64,000 nt of DNA from Palauibacter sp022826685 (GCF_965221685.1 NZ_OZ244907.1); one strand, 5' to 3'; counted from the first letter of the stretch, positions 16,260 through 25,631 are shown. Notes: generated from the letters alone by a model not told the origin. Translations and numbers: made by a program.

Positions 16260-18608
16260 ATGAATCGGCGAATCCTTCTCTTCGCGGCGGGCGTTGTGCT
16301 GGCGTTTCCCGCGGCCGCCGCCGCGCAGCAGTTCGGCGGTGCGCTGGCGGTGAACGGCGACCAGGTGCTCGTCGGCGAGACGGGCAACGGCACGATGTCC
16401 GGCATCGTGTGGCTCTACGGCCGCACGGCCTCGGGCTGGGCCGAGACGGGGCGGGTCACGGTCTCCGACGAGGTGCGCGTCCCGGATGGGTTCGGCCGCG
16501 CGATCGCCACGCGGGGGAATTGGCTGTGGGCGGGCGCGCCGCTTGAAGCGGACGGGGCCGGCGCGGTGTACGTGTTCCTCGCGGATGGAGCGGGGGGCTG
16601 GGAGCAGGTCGACCGGCTCGACGCACCGGAGGGCGCGGCGGGGTTCGGGAGCGCGATCGCCCTGACCGACGGCGCCGCGATCGTGTCCTCCCCCGGCGCG
16701 GACGACGGACGGGGGGCGGTGTTCTCGTATGCGCTGAGCCCCGACGGGGCCGCATCCGCGGGCATGGCGTTGCGGCGCAGGGAGGATGTGGCGACCGAGG
16801 GGTTCGGCGCGGCGCTGGCCTTCGACGGGGAAACGCTGCTGATCGGCACGCGGGACGCGGGTGACGCGCCGCCGGTCGTGTTCGCGTTCGCGCGGGACGG
16901 TGCGGGGGCGTGGATGGCCGAGGGCACGCTCGAGGCCCCGTCGCTGCCGGAGCGCAGCGGCTACGGCGCCTCGCTCGCCGTTCGGGACGGCTTCGCCCTC
17001 GTCGGCGCTCCGAGGCTCAGGGAGAGCGGCGGGGCGGTGTTCGCCTTCTCTCGCGGGGCCGAAGGCTGGGCGATGGAAGCGCGCCTCGGCCCGCTCCTGC
17101 CCGAGCCCAACGCGCAGTTCGGGTCCTCCCTCGGCTTCGACGGCAACGACATCCTCATCGGGGCTTCGGGCAGCGGCATGGGCGCCGGCACCCTGTATGC
17201 CTACCGGCGCGATGCGGCCGGGGAGTGGAGCGAAGCGTCCATTCTCCTTCGTTCTCCCCTGGGCGAGCGCTCCGGCTTCTCCGGCGCGGCCCACCTCTCC
17301 GGCGACCACCTCGTCGTCGGCGCGACCGGCATGGATTCCGGGGCGGGCGGCGCCGTCGTCTACGAGCGCTCCGCCGCCGGTACCTGGGAGGAGGGCGGCA
17401 CCCTCGTCAACGACTACCGCGGCTTCCCCGCCATCGCCGGCGAGGAGATCGAGTGCAGCGAGGGGCACGCGGATGTGTTCGAGTGCCGGGACGTGAACAT
17501 CACCGCCTTCATGCCGATCAAGGATCTCGGCGGCACCCGCGCCACGCGCGTCAACGACATCTGGGGCTGGACCGACCCGGAGACGGGGCGCGAAATCGCG
17601 ATCGTCGGCCGTACGGACGGCACGTCGTTCGTCGACGTCAGCGACCCGTACCACCCCCGCTTCCTCGGCGACCTGCCCGCCACGGAGGGGTCGCGGCACA
17701 TGATCTGGCGCGACATCAAGGTGTACCGCGACCACGCCTACATCGTCGCGGACGCGGCCCTCGAGCACGGCGTGCAGGTGTTCGACCTGCGGCAACTGCG
17801 CGACGTGGGGGCGGAACCCGTGACCTTCGGGGAGACGTTCCTCTACGACGGGATTCACTCGGCCCACAACATCGTCATCAACGAGGAGACCGGCTTCGCC
17901 TATGCCGTCGGGAACAGCGGCGGAGGCGAGACGTGCGGCGGCGGCCTCCACATGATCGATCTCTCGGAGCCGGCCCAGCCCGTCTTCGCCGGCTGCTTCG
18001 CGCAGGAGGGGACGGGACGCCGGGGCACGGGCTACGTGCACGACGCGCAGTGCGTCACCTACCGCGGCCCCGACACCGAGCACGCGGGCAAGGAGATCTG
18101 CCTCGGTTCGAACGAGACGGCGTTCAACATCGCGGACGTGAGCGACAAGGACGCGCCGGTCGGCCTCGCCACGATCGACTATCCGAACGTCGCCTACGCG
18201 CACCAGGGCTGGCTGACCGACGACCACCGCTACTTCTACATGAACGACGAAGGGGATGAGCCCCAGGGCCTCGTGGAGGGGACGCGCACGCTGGTGTGGG
18301 ATGTGACGGACCTCGACGATCCGATCCTCGTCACGGAGTACATCGCGGAGACGACGGCCACCGATCACAACCTCTACATCGTCGGCGACCTCATGTACCA
18401 GTCGAACTACTCCGCGGGCTTCCGCGTCCTCGACATCTCGGACCCGGAGAACCCCGTCGAGATCGGCTTCTTCGACACCTCGCCCTACCAGGGCGGCGCG
18501 TCGTGGAGCAACTACCCCTACTTCGAGAGCGGGACGATCGCGGTGACGGGGACGGGTGACGGGCTCTTCCTGCTCAAGAACATGGCGAGACCCCGCCTCG
18601 TGCCGTGA
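16260..18608 (+). CDS. FG-GAP repeat and LVIVD (choice-of-anchor B) exported protein
   Basis: Exported protein of 782 residues. A signal peptide (MNRRILLF..AAAAQQ) is followed by seven FG-GAP-type repeats (for example FGSAIALTDG, YGASLAVRDG, FGSSLGFDGN) up to about residue 390. After DYRGFPAIAGEEIECSEG comes a choice-of-anchor-B/LVIVD-like propeller (DGTSFVDVSDPYHPRFLG, GVQVFDLRQLRDV, FRVLDISDPENPVEIG) with conserved His/Asp-rich turns. Both halves are probably beta-propellers acting at the cell surface in binding rather than catalysis. The ATG at 16260 has GAGAGG upstream and opens the signal peptide. The downstream DCC gene overlaps the stop by four bases, so the two are likely coupled. Confidence 0.87.
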   Translation: MNRRILLFAAGVVLAFPAAAAAQQFGGALAVNGDQVLVGETGNGTMSGIVWLYGRTASGWAETGRVTVSDEVRVPDGFGRAIATRGNWLWAGAPLEADGAGAVYVFLADGAGGWEQVDRLDAPEGAAGFGSAIALTDGAAIVSSPGADDGRGAVFSYALSPDGAASAGMALRRREDVATEGFGAALAFDGETLLIGTRDAGDAPPVVFAFARDGAGAWMAEGTLEAPSLPERSGYGASLAVRDGFALVGAPRLRESGGAVFAFSRGAEGWAMEARLGPLLPEPNAQFGSSLGFDGNDILIGASGSGMGAGTLYAYRRDAAGEWSEASILLRSPLGERSGFSGAAHLSGDHLVVGATGMDSGAGGAVVYERSAAGTWEEGGTLVNDYRGFPAIAGEEIECSEGHADVFECRDVNITAFMPIKDLGGTRATRVNDIWGWTDPETGREIAIVGRTDGTSFVDVSDPYHPRFLGDLPATEGSRHMIWRDIKVYRDHAYIVADAALEHGVQVFDLRQLRDVGAEPVTFGETFLYDGIHSAHNIVINEETGFAYAVGNSGGGETCGGGLHMIDLSEPAQPVFAGCFAQEGTGRRGTGYVHDAQCVTYRGPDTEHAGKEICLGSNETAFNIADVSDKDAPVGLATIDYPNVAYAHQGWLTDDHRYFYMNDEGDEPQGLVEGTRTLVWDVTDLDDPILVTEYIAETTATDHNLYIVGDLMYQSNYSAGFRVLDISDPENPVEIGFFDTSPYQGGASWSNYPYFESGTIAVTGTGDGLFLLKNMARPRLVP

Positions 18609-19072
18609 ACCGGGCGGCTGGAACCGGCGACCGGAGCCCCCGGACCGACGACCCGGGTCCGGAGGGCCCCGTCGTCCTCTTTGACGGCGTCTGCAACCTG
18701 TGTGCGGGCGCCGTCCGCTTCATCATCCCGAGGGATCGCAGCGGCCGCTTCCGCTTCGCCGCGCTCCAGTCCGAAGCCGGGCGCCGGATCCTGGCGGAGA
18801 CCGGCATGACGGCACCTGAGCCCGGCGGGTCGCCCGAGTCGCTGGTCCTCGTCGCGGACGGTCGCGCCCATGTGCGGAGCGGCGCGGCCCTCCGGATCGC
18901 GGCCGGGCTCGGCCGGGGGTGGCCGCTGCTCGCGGTCTTCCTCGCCATCCCCGCCCCGCTGCGCGATCTCGCCTACCGGTTCGTGGCCCGGAACCGCTAC
19001 CGCTGGTTCGGCAAGGAAACCGCCTGCGAACTGCCCCGAATCAACGAAGCCTGGCGGTTCATCGACGCGTAA
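18605..19072 (+). CDS. DCC family thiol-disulfide oxidoreductase (DUF393)
   Basis: Small protein of 155 residues carrying the family-defining DGVCNLC motif near residue 28, followed by FIIPRDRSGRFRFAALQSE. It has a late hydrophobic stretch (GWPLLAVFLAIPAPLRDLAY) and the usual RNRYRWFGK ending. DUF393 proteins are thioredoxin-like, with the two cysteines thought to be redox active. The GTG start overlaps the stop of the FG-GAP/LVIVD gene (GTGA), indicating translational coupling, though a functional link between the two is not obvious. Confidence 0.9.
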   Translation: MNRAAGTGDRSPRTDDPGPEGPVVLFDGVCNLCAGAVRFIIPRDRSGRFRFAALQSEAGRRILAETGMTAPEPGGSPESLVLVADGRAHVRSGAALRIAAGLGRGWPLLAVFLAIPAPLRDLAYRFVARNRYRWFGKETACELPRINEAWRFIDA

Positions 19073-19090
19073 GACAGCCGCCGGCCCGGG

Positions 19091-20914
19091 CTACGGGGTG
19101 GCGCGCTCGTGGACGACGCGGCCGCCGACGATCGTGTACAGCGCCTCGGCCTCGAGGAGCCGCGCGGGATCGTTCCGGCCGGCTTCGATCAGGTCCACGT
19201 CGAACACGGCGATGTCCGCCAGCTTGCCCGGCGTCAGCGTGCCCTTCACGTCCTCCTCGAACGAAGCCCACGCCGGGTTCCGCGTGTAAGCCTCGATTGC
19301 CTCCTCGATCGTGAGCCGCTGCTCCGGGAACCACCCCTCGGCCGGCTCGCCCGCGAGCGTCTGCCGGCTCACCGCCGCGTACAGCCCGTACCTCGGATGG
19401 AGGAAGTAGCGGGCCGCGTTCGTCCCGGGACTGTCGCTCCCGAACACGAGCACCGCCCCCGCGTCCTTGAGGGACCGGAACGCGTACGCGCCGCGGGATC
19501 GCCCGCCGATCCTCTCCTCCATCCAGCGCATGTCGTCCGAGATGTGGTACGGGTTCACCTCCGCCACGAGGTTGAGTTCGCCGAAACGGTGGAAGTCCGC
19601 CTCCTCCACGACCTGCGCGTGGATCATCCGCCACCTGTGATCCGCTTCGATCATGTCGCGCTCGCTCAACACGGTCTCAAACAGGTCGAGCAGGATCTTC
19701 ACCGCCTTGTCCCCGATCGCGTGGATGTGGGGCGGGAGTCCCGTGGGCACCGCCTCCTCCATGAGCCGCTGGAGGTTCCCCTTCGGGAACTCGGCGTAGT
19801 TCTGGTCGCGGGTCAGGGAGAGGGCGAGGCCGTCGATGCCCTCGGGAAGCATGATCTGTCGCACGATCCCGAAGTTGCCGGGCGCGTGGTCGTACTGCTC
19901 GTAGAACATCGCGCTGGAGCCGCCCATGATCCCGTCGATCCACGCCTTATAGCCGATGAAGCGGAGCCAGTCGTCGCCGAAGCCGCGGGTGATCCCGAGC
20001 CCGCCGGTGTGGGTCACGTTGTCGAGCGATGGACGGATGTTGATGCGGGCGGTGAGTTCGCCGCGGGCGTGCAGTTCCTGGTAGGCGCGGAACTGCTCGG
20101 AGGAGGTGATGTCCTGGATCGTGGTGACGCCGCCCTCGCGGGCCTCCTGCAGCACGGCGCGGACCTCGGTCAGGCGCTGCTCGAACGACTTGGGCGTGAT
20201 GGCGGCCCGGACGAGGTCGACGGCGGAACCCCAGAGGATGCCCGTGACCCGGCCGTCCTCGTCCTTCGTGATCCTCCCGCGCGGCGGGTCCGGCGTGGCG
20301 TCGGTGATGCCCGCCATCTCGAGCGCGAGGCTGTTCGCGAGGAACATCGAACGGTCGAAGCGGTTGACGAGGACGGGGTGATTCGGGGTCACGTCGTCGA
20401 TGAGGTCGCGGTGCGGCGTGAACGGCCCGCCGGCACCCGCATCGCCGGCCTCCGCGGCGCCGTCCTCGCCCTCGCGGCCCGTCGACCCGACCTCCCACTC
20501 CTCGTACGCGCCCCAGTCGCCGCGCGTGATCCAGCTCCCGGGCGCCAGACGTTCGGCCGCGCGCGCGATCTCCTCACGGAAGCCTTCGGGCTCGTGGACC
20601 TCCAGCAGGTTGACGCCCACGATGAGCGCACCCGTGCTCTCGACGTGGACGTGGCCGTCGTTGAAGCCCGGCGACACGAAGGCGCCATCCAGGTCGATGA
20701 CGCGCGTGTCCGGGCCCACGAGCGCCTGCGCCTGTGCGTTCGACCCGACGAGGGCGATGTGCTCGCCACGGACCGCGATCGCCTCGGCCGCGGGCCGCGC
20801 CTCGTCGAGCGTGTACACGTCCCCGTTGATGAGGACGAGATCCGCGGGGTCTTCGGGTCCCGCCTGGCCGCATGCGGCCAGCAGAACGAGCGGTGCGATG
20901 TTCCACTTCTTCAT
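19091..20914 (-). CDS. YtcJ-like amidohydrolase lipoprotein
   Basis: Amidohydrolase family 3 enzyme of 607 residues, close to the usual YtcJ length. It carries an N-terminal lipoprotein signal (MKKWNIAPLVLLAAC), so it acts in the periplasm or outside. Seen: ADLVLINGDVYTLD, the metal motif NDGHVHVEST near residue 80, the central HIHAIGDKAV, WRMIHAQVV and FGSDSP segments that supply further metal ligands, and the closing GKLADIAVFDVDL. The substrate is an amide, carbamate or formyl group that cannot be specified. The ATG at 20914 is the lipoprotein start; longer in-frame extension upstream is non-coding in character. It follows the lipocalin-like gene by 56 bases in the same direction. Confidence 0.92.
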   Translation of the reverse strand: MKKWNIAPLVLLAACGQAGPEDPADLVLINGDVYTLDEARPAAEAIAVRGEHIALVGSNAQAQALVGPDTRVIDLDGAFVSPGFNDGHVHVESTGALIVGVNLLEVHEPEGFREEIARAAERLAPGSWITRGDWGAYEEWEVGSTGREGEDGAAEAGDAGAGGPFTPHRDLIDDVTPNHPVLVNRFDRSMFLANSLALEMAGITDATPDPPRGRITKDEDGRVTGILWGSAVDLVRAAITPKSFEQRLTEVRAVLQEAREGGVTTIQDITSSEQFRAYQELHARGELTARINIRPSLDNVTHTGGLGITRGFGDDWLRFIGYKAWIDGIMGGSSAMFYEQYDHAPGNFGIVRQIMLPEGIDGLALSLTRDQNYAEFPKGNLQRLMEEAVPTGLPPHIHAIGDKAVKILLDLFETVLSERDMIEADHRWRMIHAQVVEEADFHRFGELNLVAEVNPYHISDDMRWMEERIGGRSRGAYAFRSLKDAGAVLVFGSDSPGTNAARYFLHPRYGLYAAVSRQTLAGEPAEGWFPEQRLTIEEAIEAYTRNPAWASFEEDVKGTLTPGKLADIAVFDVDLIEAGRNDPARLLEAEALYTIVGGRVVHERATP

Positions 20915-20970
20915 GGCGTGTCCTCGAAAGTCGTTGTCGAGCGCGCGTGTGCCGGGCGAGGCACCTGCGG

Positions 20971-21498
20971 TCAGCGGCCGGAGACGCGCTCCCAGACGAG
21001 CGTTCCCACGGCGCCCCCTCCGCGCGCGGGATCCGGTTCGGTGCTCAGAATCAGCCGGTCCGGCCCGTCGAAGGTGAACGAGCGTGGCCGGTCCGAGCCG
21101 ACCCAGCTCGGCAGGAGGGCGCCCTCCACGTGGTGCGTGACGACCCCTGCCTCCGTGTCGACGCTGTAGTCCCCGTAGTAGGAGAAGAAACCGCCCAGGA
21201 TCGCGTCGCGCATCTCCTGCCCGCCGGCCTCCGCGGCGTCCGGAAACTCCTCCCGCCCCACCTGCATCAGCTGCGCGGACATGCGGCCGTCGGCCGTATA
21301 CGTGATCTGGCCGGCGGGATTCCCGTCGTAGGGCAGCGTCACCGCGCCGTCCGCGGAGCGGCTCTCCCACGAGGCGAGCGACCACGCCCCGACGAAGGGG
21401 TTGTCCGTTTCGGCAGCGGGGTCCGGGGCACAGCCCGCGGCGAAAGCCAGGGTCAGGACGCAGCAGACGCTGCGCACCGGGGAATGGATCGCAGACAT
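20971..21498 (-). CDS. Lipocalin-like domain lipoprotein
   Basis: Predicted lipoprotein of about 175 residues. The signal ends at FAAGC, then FVGAWSLASWESRSADG opens a lipocalin-like barrel with GQITYTADGRMSAQLMQ, typical of the Lipocalin_5/lipocalin-like family, and a GFFSYYGDYSVDTEAGVVTHHVEG strand pair. These small barrels bind hydrophobic ligands or act as accessory lipoproteins; the ligand here is unknown. The ATG at 21498 has GGAGG seven bases upstream. It precedes the YtcJ-like amidohydrolase and is probably in one transcript with it. Confidence 0.85.
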   Translation of the reverse strand: MSAIHSPVRSVCCVLTLAFAAGCAPDPAAETDNPFVGAWSLASWESRSADGAVTLPYDGNPAGQITYTADGRMSAQLMQVGREEFPDAAEAGGQEMRDAILGGFFSYYGDYSVDTEAGVVTHHVEGALLPSWVGSDRPRSFTFDGPDRLILSTEPDPARGGGAVGTLVWERVSGR

Positions 21499-21656
21499 TC
21501 GCACCTCCGCATCGCTGGCCACGCGTGGTCTTCCGGGGCCCTGGAACGATAGGCCATCGCCGACCCTCTCGGCAGGGGGCGATGTCCCCTGTACCTTCCG
21601 TGTCCGGCCTGAAAGGCACCGGCGTGACGCAGTGGTCCCTGAAAGGGAGGCCCGGC

Positions 21657-23156
21657 TTGTCCGATCGCGAAACGAAGGCCGACGACGGATTGAACCCGGA
21701 GGATTTCACCCTCCCGTCGCTCAGGCCGCGCGATCTGCTCGCTCACTTCGGCCCCGGTCTGATCCTCATGATGACGGGGATCGGAACGAGTCACGTCGTG
21801 ACGGCGCCGACCGCCGGCGGCCGGTTCGCCTACGCCCTCCTCTGGTGTCTGCCCGTCGCCTACATCTTCAAGTACTACGGCTTCGAGATGGCCTTCCGGT
21901 TCACCAATGCCACCGGGAAGAGTCTCCTCGAGGCCTATGCCACGGCGCGCTGGAAGTGGCCGCTCTGGTACGTAATGGTGACGACGCTCATCCAGTGCGC
22001 CATCGGCCAGGCGGGGCGTCTGATCGCCGCGGCGGCCGTCGTCTACTACCTGTTCAGCGAATACCTGGGCCTTCCCATTCCACTCGAAGCGTACGCGGCC
22101 CTGCTCGGCGTGCTCTCCGTGGGCATCATCCTCCGGGGCAGTTACAAGGCCGTGGAGAACACCACGAAGGCGCTCGCGGGCGTCCTCGTGCTCTCATCGG
22201 TGGCGGTCTACATCGTCCAGCCGGCGCCGCTCGCCGAGATGGGGAACTTCTTCCTCTTCGAGATCCCCGACGGGTCGTGGCTCGTGATCGCGGGCTTCCT
22301 CGGCCTCCTGCCGACCGGCATCGATGTCTCGCTGCAGGCGTCGGAGTGGGGGAAGGCGAAGCGCGCGGGCATGAGTAAGGTCCGGCCCCACCTCGAGGCG
22401 ACCGGCGTCGTACCCCGCTTCGACCCCTTCACCTCGCCCGCCTCCGACCTCGCGGTCGATACCGCGCGGCTCTCCCCGCACGCGCGGGAATACTGCCGGC
22501 GCTGGTTCCGGATCGGGCTGTGGGACTTCCGGACCGGCCACATCATCTCCTTCGTGCTCGCGGCGATCTTCGTCCTCCTCGCCGCGGTGTGGCTCTATCC
22601 GAGTCCGATCGAGGGACGCGCCGTCATGGGAGAGATTGCGGGCATCTTCACGCTCAGCGTGGGACCGTGGATGATGATGATCTTCATCCTCGGCGCGCTC
22701 GCGGCCACGTATTCCACCGCCTTCAACTACTTCGACGGATGGCCCCGCATCGTCGGCGCCTGTTGCCGGAACCTCTTCCGGACGACGGCGCGCCTGCACG
22801 GAATATCGCCCGAGGATCGAGCCGATCCGGAACGGCGGCGGACCTGGAACTCCGAGTACAATATCTACCGGCTGACGATGTTCTACTCGCTCATCGCCTC
22901 GGTCCTCTACATCGCGTTCGACCCGCGCCCGGTGTTCCTCGTGCTCGTGGCTTCGGCGCTCGCCTTCTTCGTCGCGCCCGTGATCTACTTCTTCAACCTC
23001 TATTTCTGCCTCAAGGTGATCCCCAAGGAGGACGAACTCTTCTACCCGTCCTGGTTCGCGCGCTGGTTCGGGGGGCTGAGCCTGTTCATCTTCACGGGCC
23101 TCAGCATGATCCTGATCTTCGCGCGCGTGTTCCGGATCCCCCTCTTCGGCGCGTAG
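21657..23156 (+). CDS. Nramp-like transporter, non-canonical metal site, copy 2
   Basis: Inner-membrane transporter of about 499 residues with some eleven hydrophobic segments. The helix-1 region reads HFGPGLILMMTGIGTSHVVTAP, lacking the DPGN metal motif of true Nramp proteins, and the helix-6 region reads GLLPTGIDVSLQASEWGKA in place of MPH. It is longer than copy 1 at 8337-9611, with an extra hydrophilic loop (about residues 230-285) before GLWDFRTGHIISF. A TTG start at 21657 is preferred because AAGGGAGG lies six bases upstream. An in-frame ATG at 21582, with GGGGG upstream, would add 25 residues of low-complexity character. The substrate is unknown. Confidence 0.82.
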   Translation: MSDRETKADDGLNPEDFTLPSLRPRDLLAHFGPGLILMMTGIGTSHVVTAPTAGGRFAYALLWCLPVAYIFKYYGFEMAFRFTNATGKSLLEAYATARWKWPLWYVMVTTLIQCAIGQAGRLIAAAAVVYYLFSEYLGLPIPLEAYAALLGVLSVGIILRGSYKAVENTTKALAGVLVLSSVAVYIVQPAPLAEMGNFFLFEIPDGSWLVIAGFLGLLPTGIDVSLQASEWGKAKRAGMSKVRPHLEATGVVPRFDPFTSPASDLAVDTARLSPHAREYCRRWFRIGLWDFRTGHIISFVLAAIFVLLAAVWLYPSPIEGRAVMGEIAGIFTLSVGPWMMMIFILGALAATYSTAFNYFDGWPRIVGACCRNLFRTTARLHGISPEDRADPERRRTWNSEYNIYRLTMFYSLIASVLYIAFDPRPVFLVLVASALAFFVAPVIYFFNLYFCLKVIPKEDELFYPSWFARWFGGLSLFIFTGLSMILIFARVFRIPLFGA

Positions 23157-23179
23157 CAGGTCAGCGACACTTCACGGGT

Positions 23180-23923
23180 TCAACTGTCGCCCTCGGGCCG
23201 TCCGGCCCGCCGACGCCAATCATCCTCCTCCGCCGCTCGCGACATGCCTGTCGCGACGAGTCCGGCAGGGACCGCCACGATTCCCATCCCCAGCAGCAGT
23301 ATGATGAACGTGAAGATTCTGCCTCCCACCGTGACCGGGTACGCATCTCCGTAGCCCACGGTCGTCAGCGTGACGACCGCCCACCACAGGCTGTGGAACA
23401 CGGATTCGAACTTTTCGGGCTGGGCCTCGTGTTCGAAGTGATGGATGCCGAGGGCCGCGATATACAGCAGAACCAGCGTGGCGAAGAGGAACACCAGCGC
23501 CTCGTTGCGCGCGTACTTCACGGCGTTCATCAGCCTCGTCACGGCCGTGCTGTATCGCGCGATCTCGAAGAGCCGGAATACGCGGAGCAACCGCAGTCCG
23601 CGCACCGCCCGGAGGTCGATGCCGACGGACAGGAGCGAGAGGTAGAACGGAAGAATGGCGACGAGGTCGACGATTCCGTAGAAGCTGCGGATGAAGGACC
23701 ACTTGTTCTCCGCCGCGATGATCCGCAGGGCGTATTCGATCGTGAAGAGCACGACGATGACGATTTCGCAGACGGCGAGCGCCGCCTGCCAGGCGGGAGA
23801 CAACCCCTGGATTGTGGACAGCGACATCGCCAAGAGGGAGGCGATGATGAGAAAGAAGACGCCCTTGTCGAACCAGCGACGGGACCCCGTGTCCGAACCC
23901 TCCACGATATCGCGTATGTTCAT
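23180..23923 (-). CDS. Voltage-gated-type ion channel (K+ selective filter)
   Basis: Inner-membrane ion channel of 247 residues with six hydrophobic segments. The fourth (RAVRGLRLLRVFRLF, about residue 105) carries the regularly spaced arginines of a voltage sensor. The pore region reads LWWAVVTLTTVGYGDAYPV, and TVGYGD is the potassium selectivity filter. The size matches bacterial Kv-like channels without a cytoplasmic RCK domain; the short C-terminus is charged. The ATG at 23923 has GGAG seven bases upstream. It lies 17 bases after the VOC gene on the same strand and may be cotranscribed. It converges on the Nramp-like gene. Confidence 0.92.
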   Translation of the reverse strand: MNIRDIVEGSDTGSRRWFDKGVFFLIIASLLAMSLSTIQGLSPAWQAALAVCEIVIVVLFTIEYALRIIAAENKWSFIRSFYGIVDLVAILPFYLSLLSVGIDLRAVRGLRLLRVFRLFEIARYSTAVTRLMNAVKYARNEALVFLFATLVLLYIAALGIHHFEHEAQPEKFESVFHSLWWAVVTLTTVGYGDAYPVTVGGRIFTFIILLLGMGIVAVPAGLVATGMSRAAEEDDWRRRAGRPEGDS

Positions 23924-23940
23924 CGGCAACTCCAGGTCGT

Positions 23941-24375
23941 CTATCCGCGCAGGCGCTGCACGAACCACCAGTAGTGACCTTCGAGGTCCCGGACTTCGTA
24001 GCTTCGGTCGGACCAGTAGTCCTCGCCGTAGTCCTGGGTGGCGGGCTCGGTCGTGATCGCGGCGCCGGCGGCGCGCGCCCGCTCGCAGTGCGCGTCCGCG
24101 TCGTCCACGTAGACCATGAGCGACTGCGTGTTCGCGCCCTCCGCGCCCCGCGGGGATCGGGGGTAGCTCCGCCCCGGCGTGAGCCCGGCCTGCCCGACCA
24201 TGATGAGGCCGCCGTTCAGGGCGAGCTGGGAATGGACGACCTGTCCCTGCTCGTTCTCGATTCTCTCCCGCACCTCGAACCCGAATGCGTCCGCAAGCCA
24301 GTCGATCGCGGCCCCGGCGTCGTCGTAGAACACGGCGGGCGTGATCCTTGGCCAGCCTTCGGGTGGGGTCTTCAT
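23941..24375 (-). CDS. VOC (glyoxalase/bleomycin-resistance) family protein
   Basis: Small cytoplasmic protein of 144 residues with the vicinal-oxygen-chelate fold, of the PhnB/YdcN-like single-chain type. Seen: ITPAVFYDDAGAAIDWLADAFGFEV, SQLALNGGLIMVG, then in the second half SLMVYVDDADAHCERARAAGA and YEVRDLEGHYWWFVQ. The late glutamate and histidine are candidate metal ligands. Such proteins serve as glyoxalase-like enzymes, dioxygenases or antibiotic-binding proteins, and the sequence alone does not choose between them. It precedes the ion channel gene by 17 bases. Confidence 0.88.
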   Translation of the reverse strand: MKTPPEGWPRITPAVFYDDAGAAIDWLADAFGFEVRERIENEQGQVVHSQLALNGGLIMVGQAGLTPGRSYPRSPRGAEGANTQSLMVYVDDADAHCERARAAGAAITTEPATQDYGEDYWSDRSYEVRDLEGHYWWFVQRLRG

Positions 24376-24455
24376 GTGGTCTCCGTGGGTCGGGGAAGTT
24401 GGGGCAGCGTCGCGTCGGTCACGGTCCCGGCTTCAAGATAGAGGACCGCCGTTGT

Positions 24456-25631
24456 CTACTTCTGCTTGAGAATAAGCGCCAGGACCTCACCGGCAGTCTC
24501 GAGCGGCTCCGCGCGAGGCCACACCTGGGTGCCGAGATGGACGTCCCACAAGTACCGGTGACGGAGCACGGGCCGCCTGATGCGCCACTCGCGGATGAGC
24601 CAGCGATCACGCATGACGCGCTCGAAACGAAGCATGCCGCCGAAGTCCGCCTCGTTCAACTCGATCGCGTGGAACCTGGTGCGAGGGTGGCGGGCCGTGT
24701 AGTGCGCCCGCAAGGCTGGCTCCAAGTGACGTCGCAGGAAGGGACGAAGCGATGTGTACTGGAACTCCATTTCCCTTGGCTCGCCGACGATAGTATCGAT
24801 CCACAGAACGCCCTTCACGTCGACAGGTATCCGGCCGGGCTTCGGTTCAAAACCTAGCCCAACGATGCCCTCCTCATTCTCACTCTCGATTTGCCGTAGA
24901 CAATGCGTCGCCAGAAAGCCTGGCGAGGCCAGCGCGTCTCCGTCCGGTGCGTAGAACGTGGTCAGGGAGTCATTGATCGCCTCCGCATACCCGAACGACT
25001 CGAGGTGTTCGGGTGACGCGTTGTCCAGGGACTTCAGCACGTCGACCGTGACCGTGTCCCGCGCGTAGCGACGCCCTCCGCGCCTCCACTCGACGGTTGG
25101 TCGCGTCATTCGCATGCGCAGGGTCCCGAGATCGGCCGTAGACGACGCCGAGGCGAGAATCGGGTGGACCGATTCGTAGAGCGCAAAGGCCCGTCGTCGT
25201 TCTTCGGGGGTTGTCGGACAGGTGTTCTGCTCCGATACCGACAGCTCCGCGAGCGGGATGGGCTGCACGGGTATGTGCAGATACACCGTTCTCGACTCCA
25301 ATTCAGATGCGATTTGAAGCGTGTCGGAGGTCCAGGTCTGGTAACCGATCCGCCTCACTCGGAGGCGATACGCCCCCGCCGACGGCATCGCCACGCTGAA
25401 TGCTCCCCGTTCGTCGGACAGCGCTTCGCCGTGCACCAGATCGTCCGGGTCGACGAGCGTGATGTGCGCACCTTCGACAGGCGCAACGCTTCCCTCGGTC
25501 AGGAGCCGCCCCGAGACCACACCCCGTTCTTGGGCTGCGAGCGGCAAGGTAAGAAGGGAAAGAGCGATACTCGCCGCGAGGGCCGGGCGGGTGATTTCGG
25601 GCCGCTTTCCTCTGCATGTCGAACGCATCAT
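24456..25631 (-). CDS. Exported protein with carboxypeptidase-regulatory-like domain
   Basis: Exported protein of 391 residues: signal peptide to about LPLAAQ, then a carboxypeptidase-regulatory-like domain (GVVSGRLLTEG, VEGAHITLVD, LSDERGAFSVAMPSAGAYRLRVRRIGYQ, residues about 40-115), then a roughly 260-residue C-terminal region I do not recognise. That region contains NTCPTTPEERRRAF, LASPGFLATHCL, GLGFEPKPGRIPVDVKGVLWID and EMEFQYTSLRPF, and resembles C-terminal regions often attached to this domain in Gemmatimonadota. Unlike the three proteins at 2528-5882 it has no plug domain. Base composition looks a little less GC-rich than its neighbours. Confidence 0.8.
   Translation of the reverse strand: MMRSTCRGKRPEITRPALAASIALSLLTLPLAAQERGVVSGRLLTEGSVAPVEGAHITLVDPDDLVHGEALSDERGAFSVAMPSAGAYRLRVRRIGYQTWTSDTLQIASELESRTVYLHIPVQPIPLAELSVSEQNTCPTTPEERRRAFALYESVHPILASASSTADLGTLRMRMTRPTVEWRRGGRRYARDTVTVDVLKSLDNASPEHLESFGYAEAINDSLTTFYAPDGDALASPGFLATHCLRQIESENEEGIVGLGFEPKPGRIPVDVKGVLWIDTIVGEPREMEFQYTSLRPFLRRHLEPALRAHYTARHPRTRFHAIELNEADFGGMLRFERVMRDRWLIREWRIRRPVLRHRYLWDVHLGTQVWPRAEPLETAGEVLALILKQK

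Noticed and set aside
14020..16263. Plus-strand frame of over 700 codons opposite the S9 peptidase
   Set aside because: Its composition (Arg, Val, His, Asp runs) and exact mirroring of the S9 codons mark it as an antisense shadow; the S9 triad and ribosome site fix the true strand.
15951..18368. Minus-strand frame of about 800 codons opposite the FG-GAP/LVIVD gene
   Set aside because: Antisense shadow in high-GC sequence; no signal, domain or ribosome site, and the plus strand has clear repeats.
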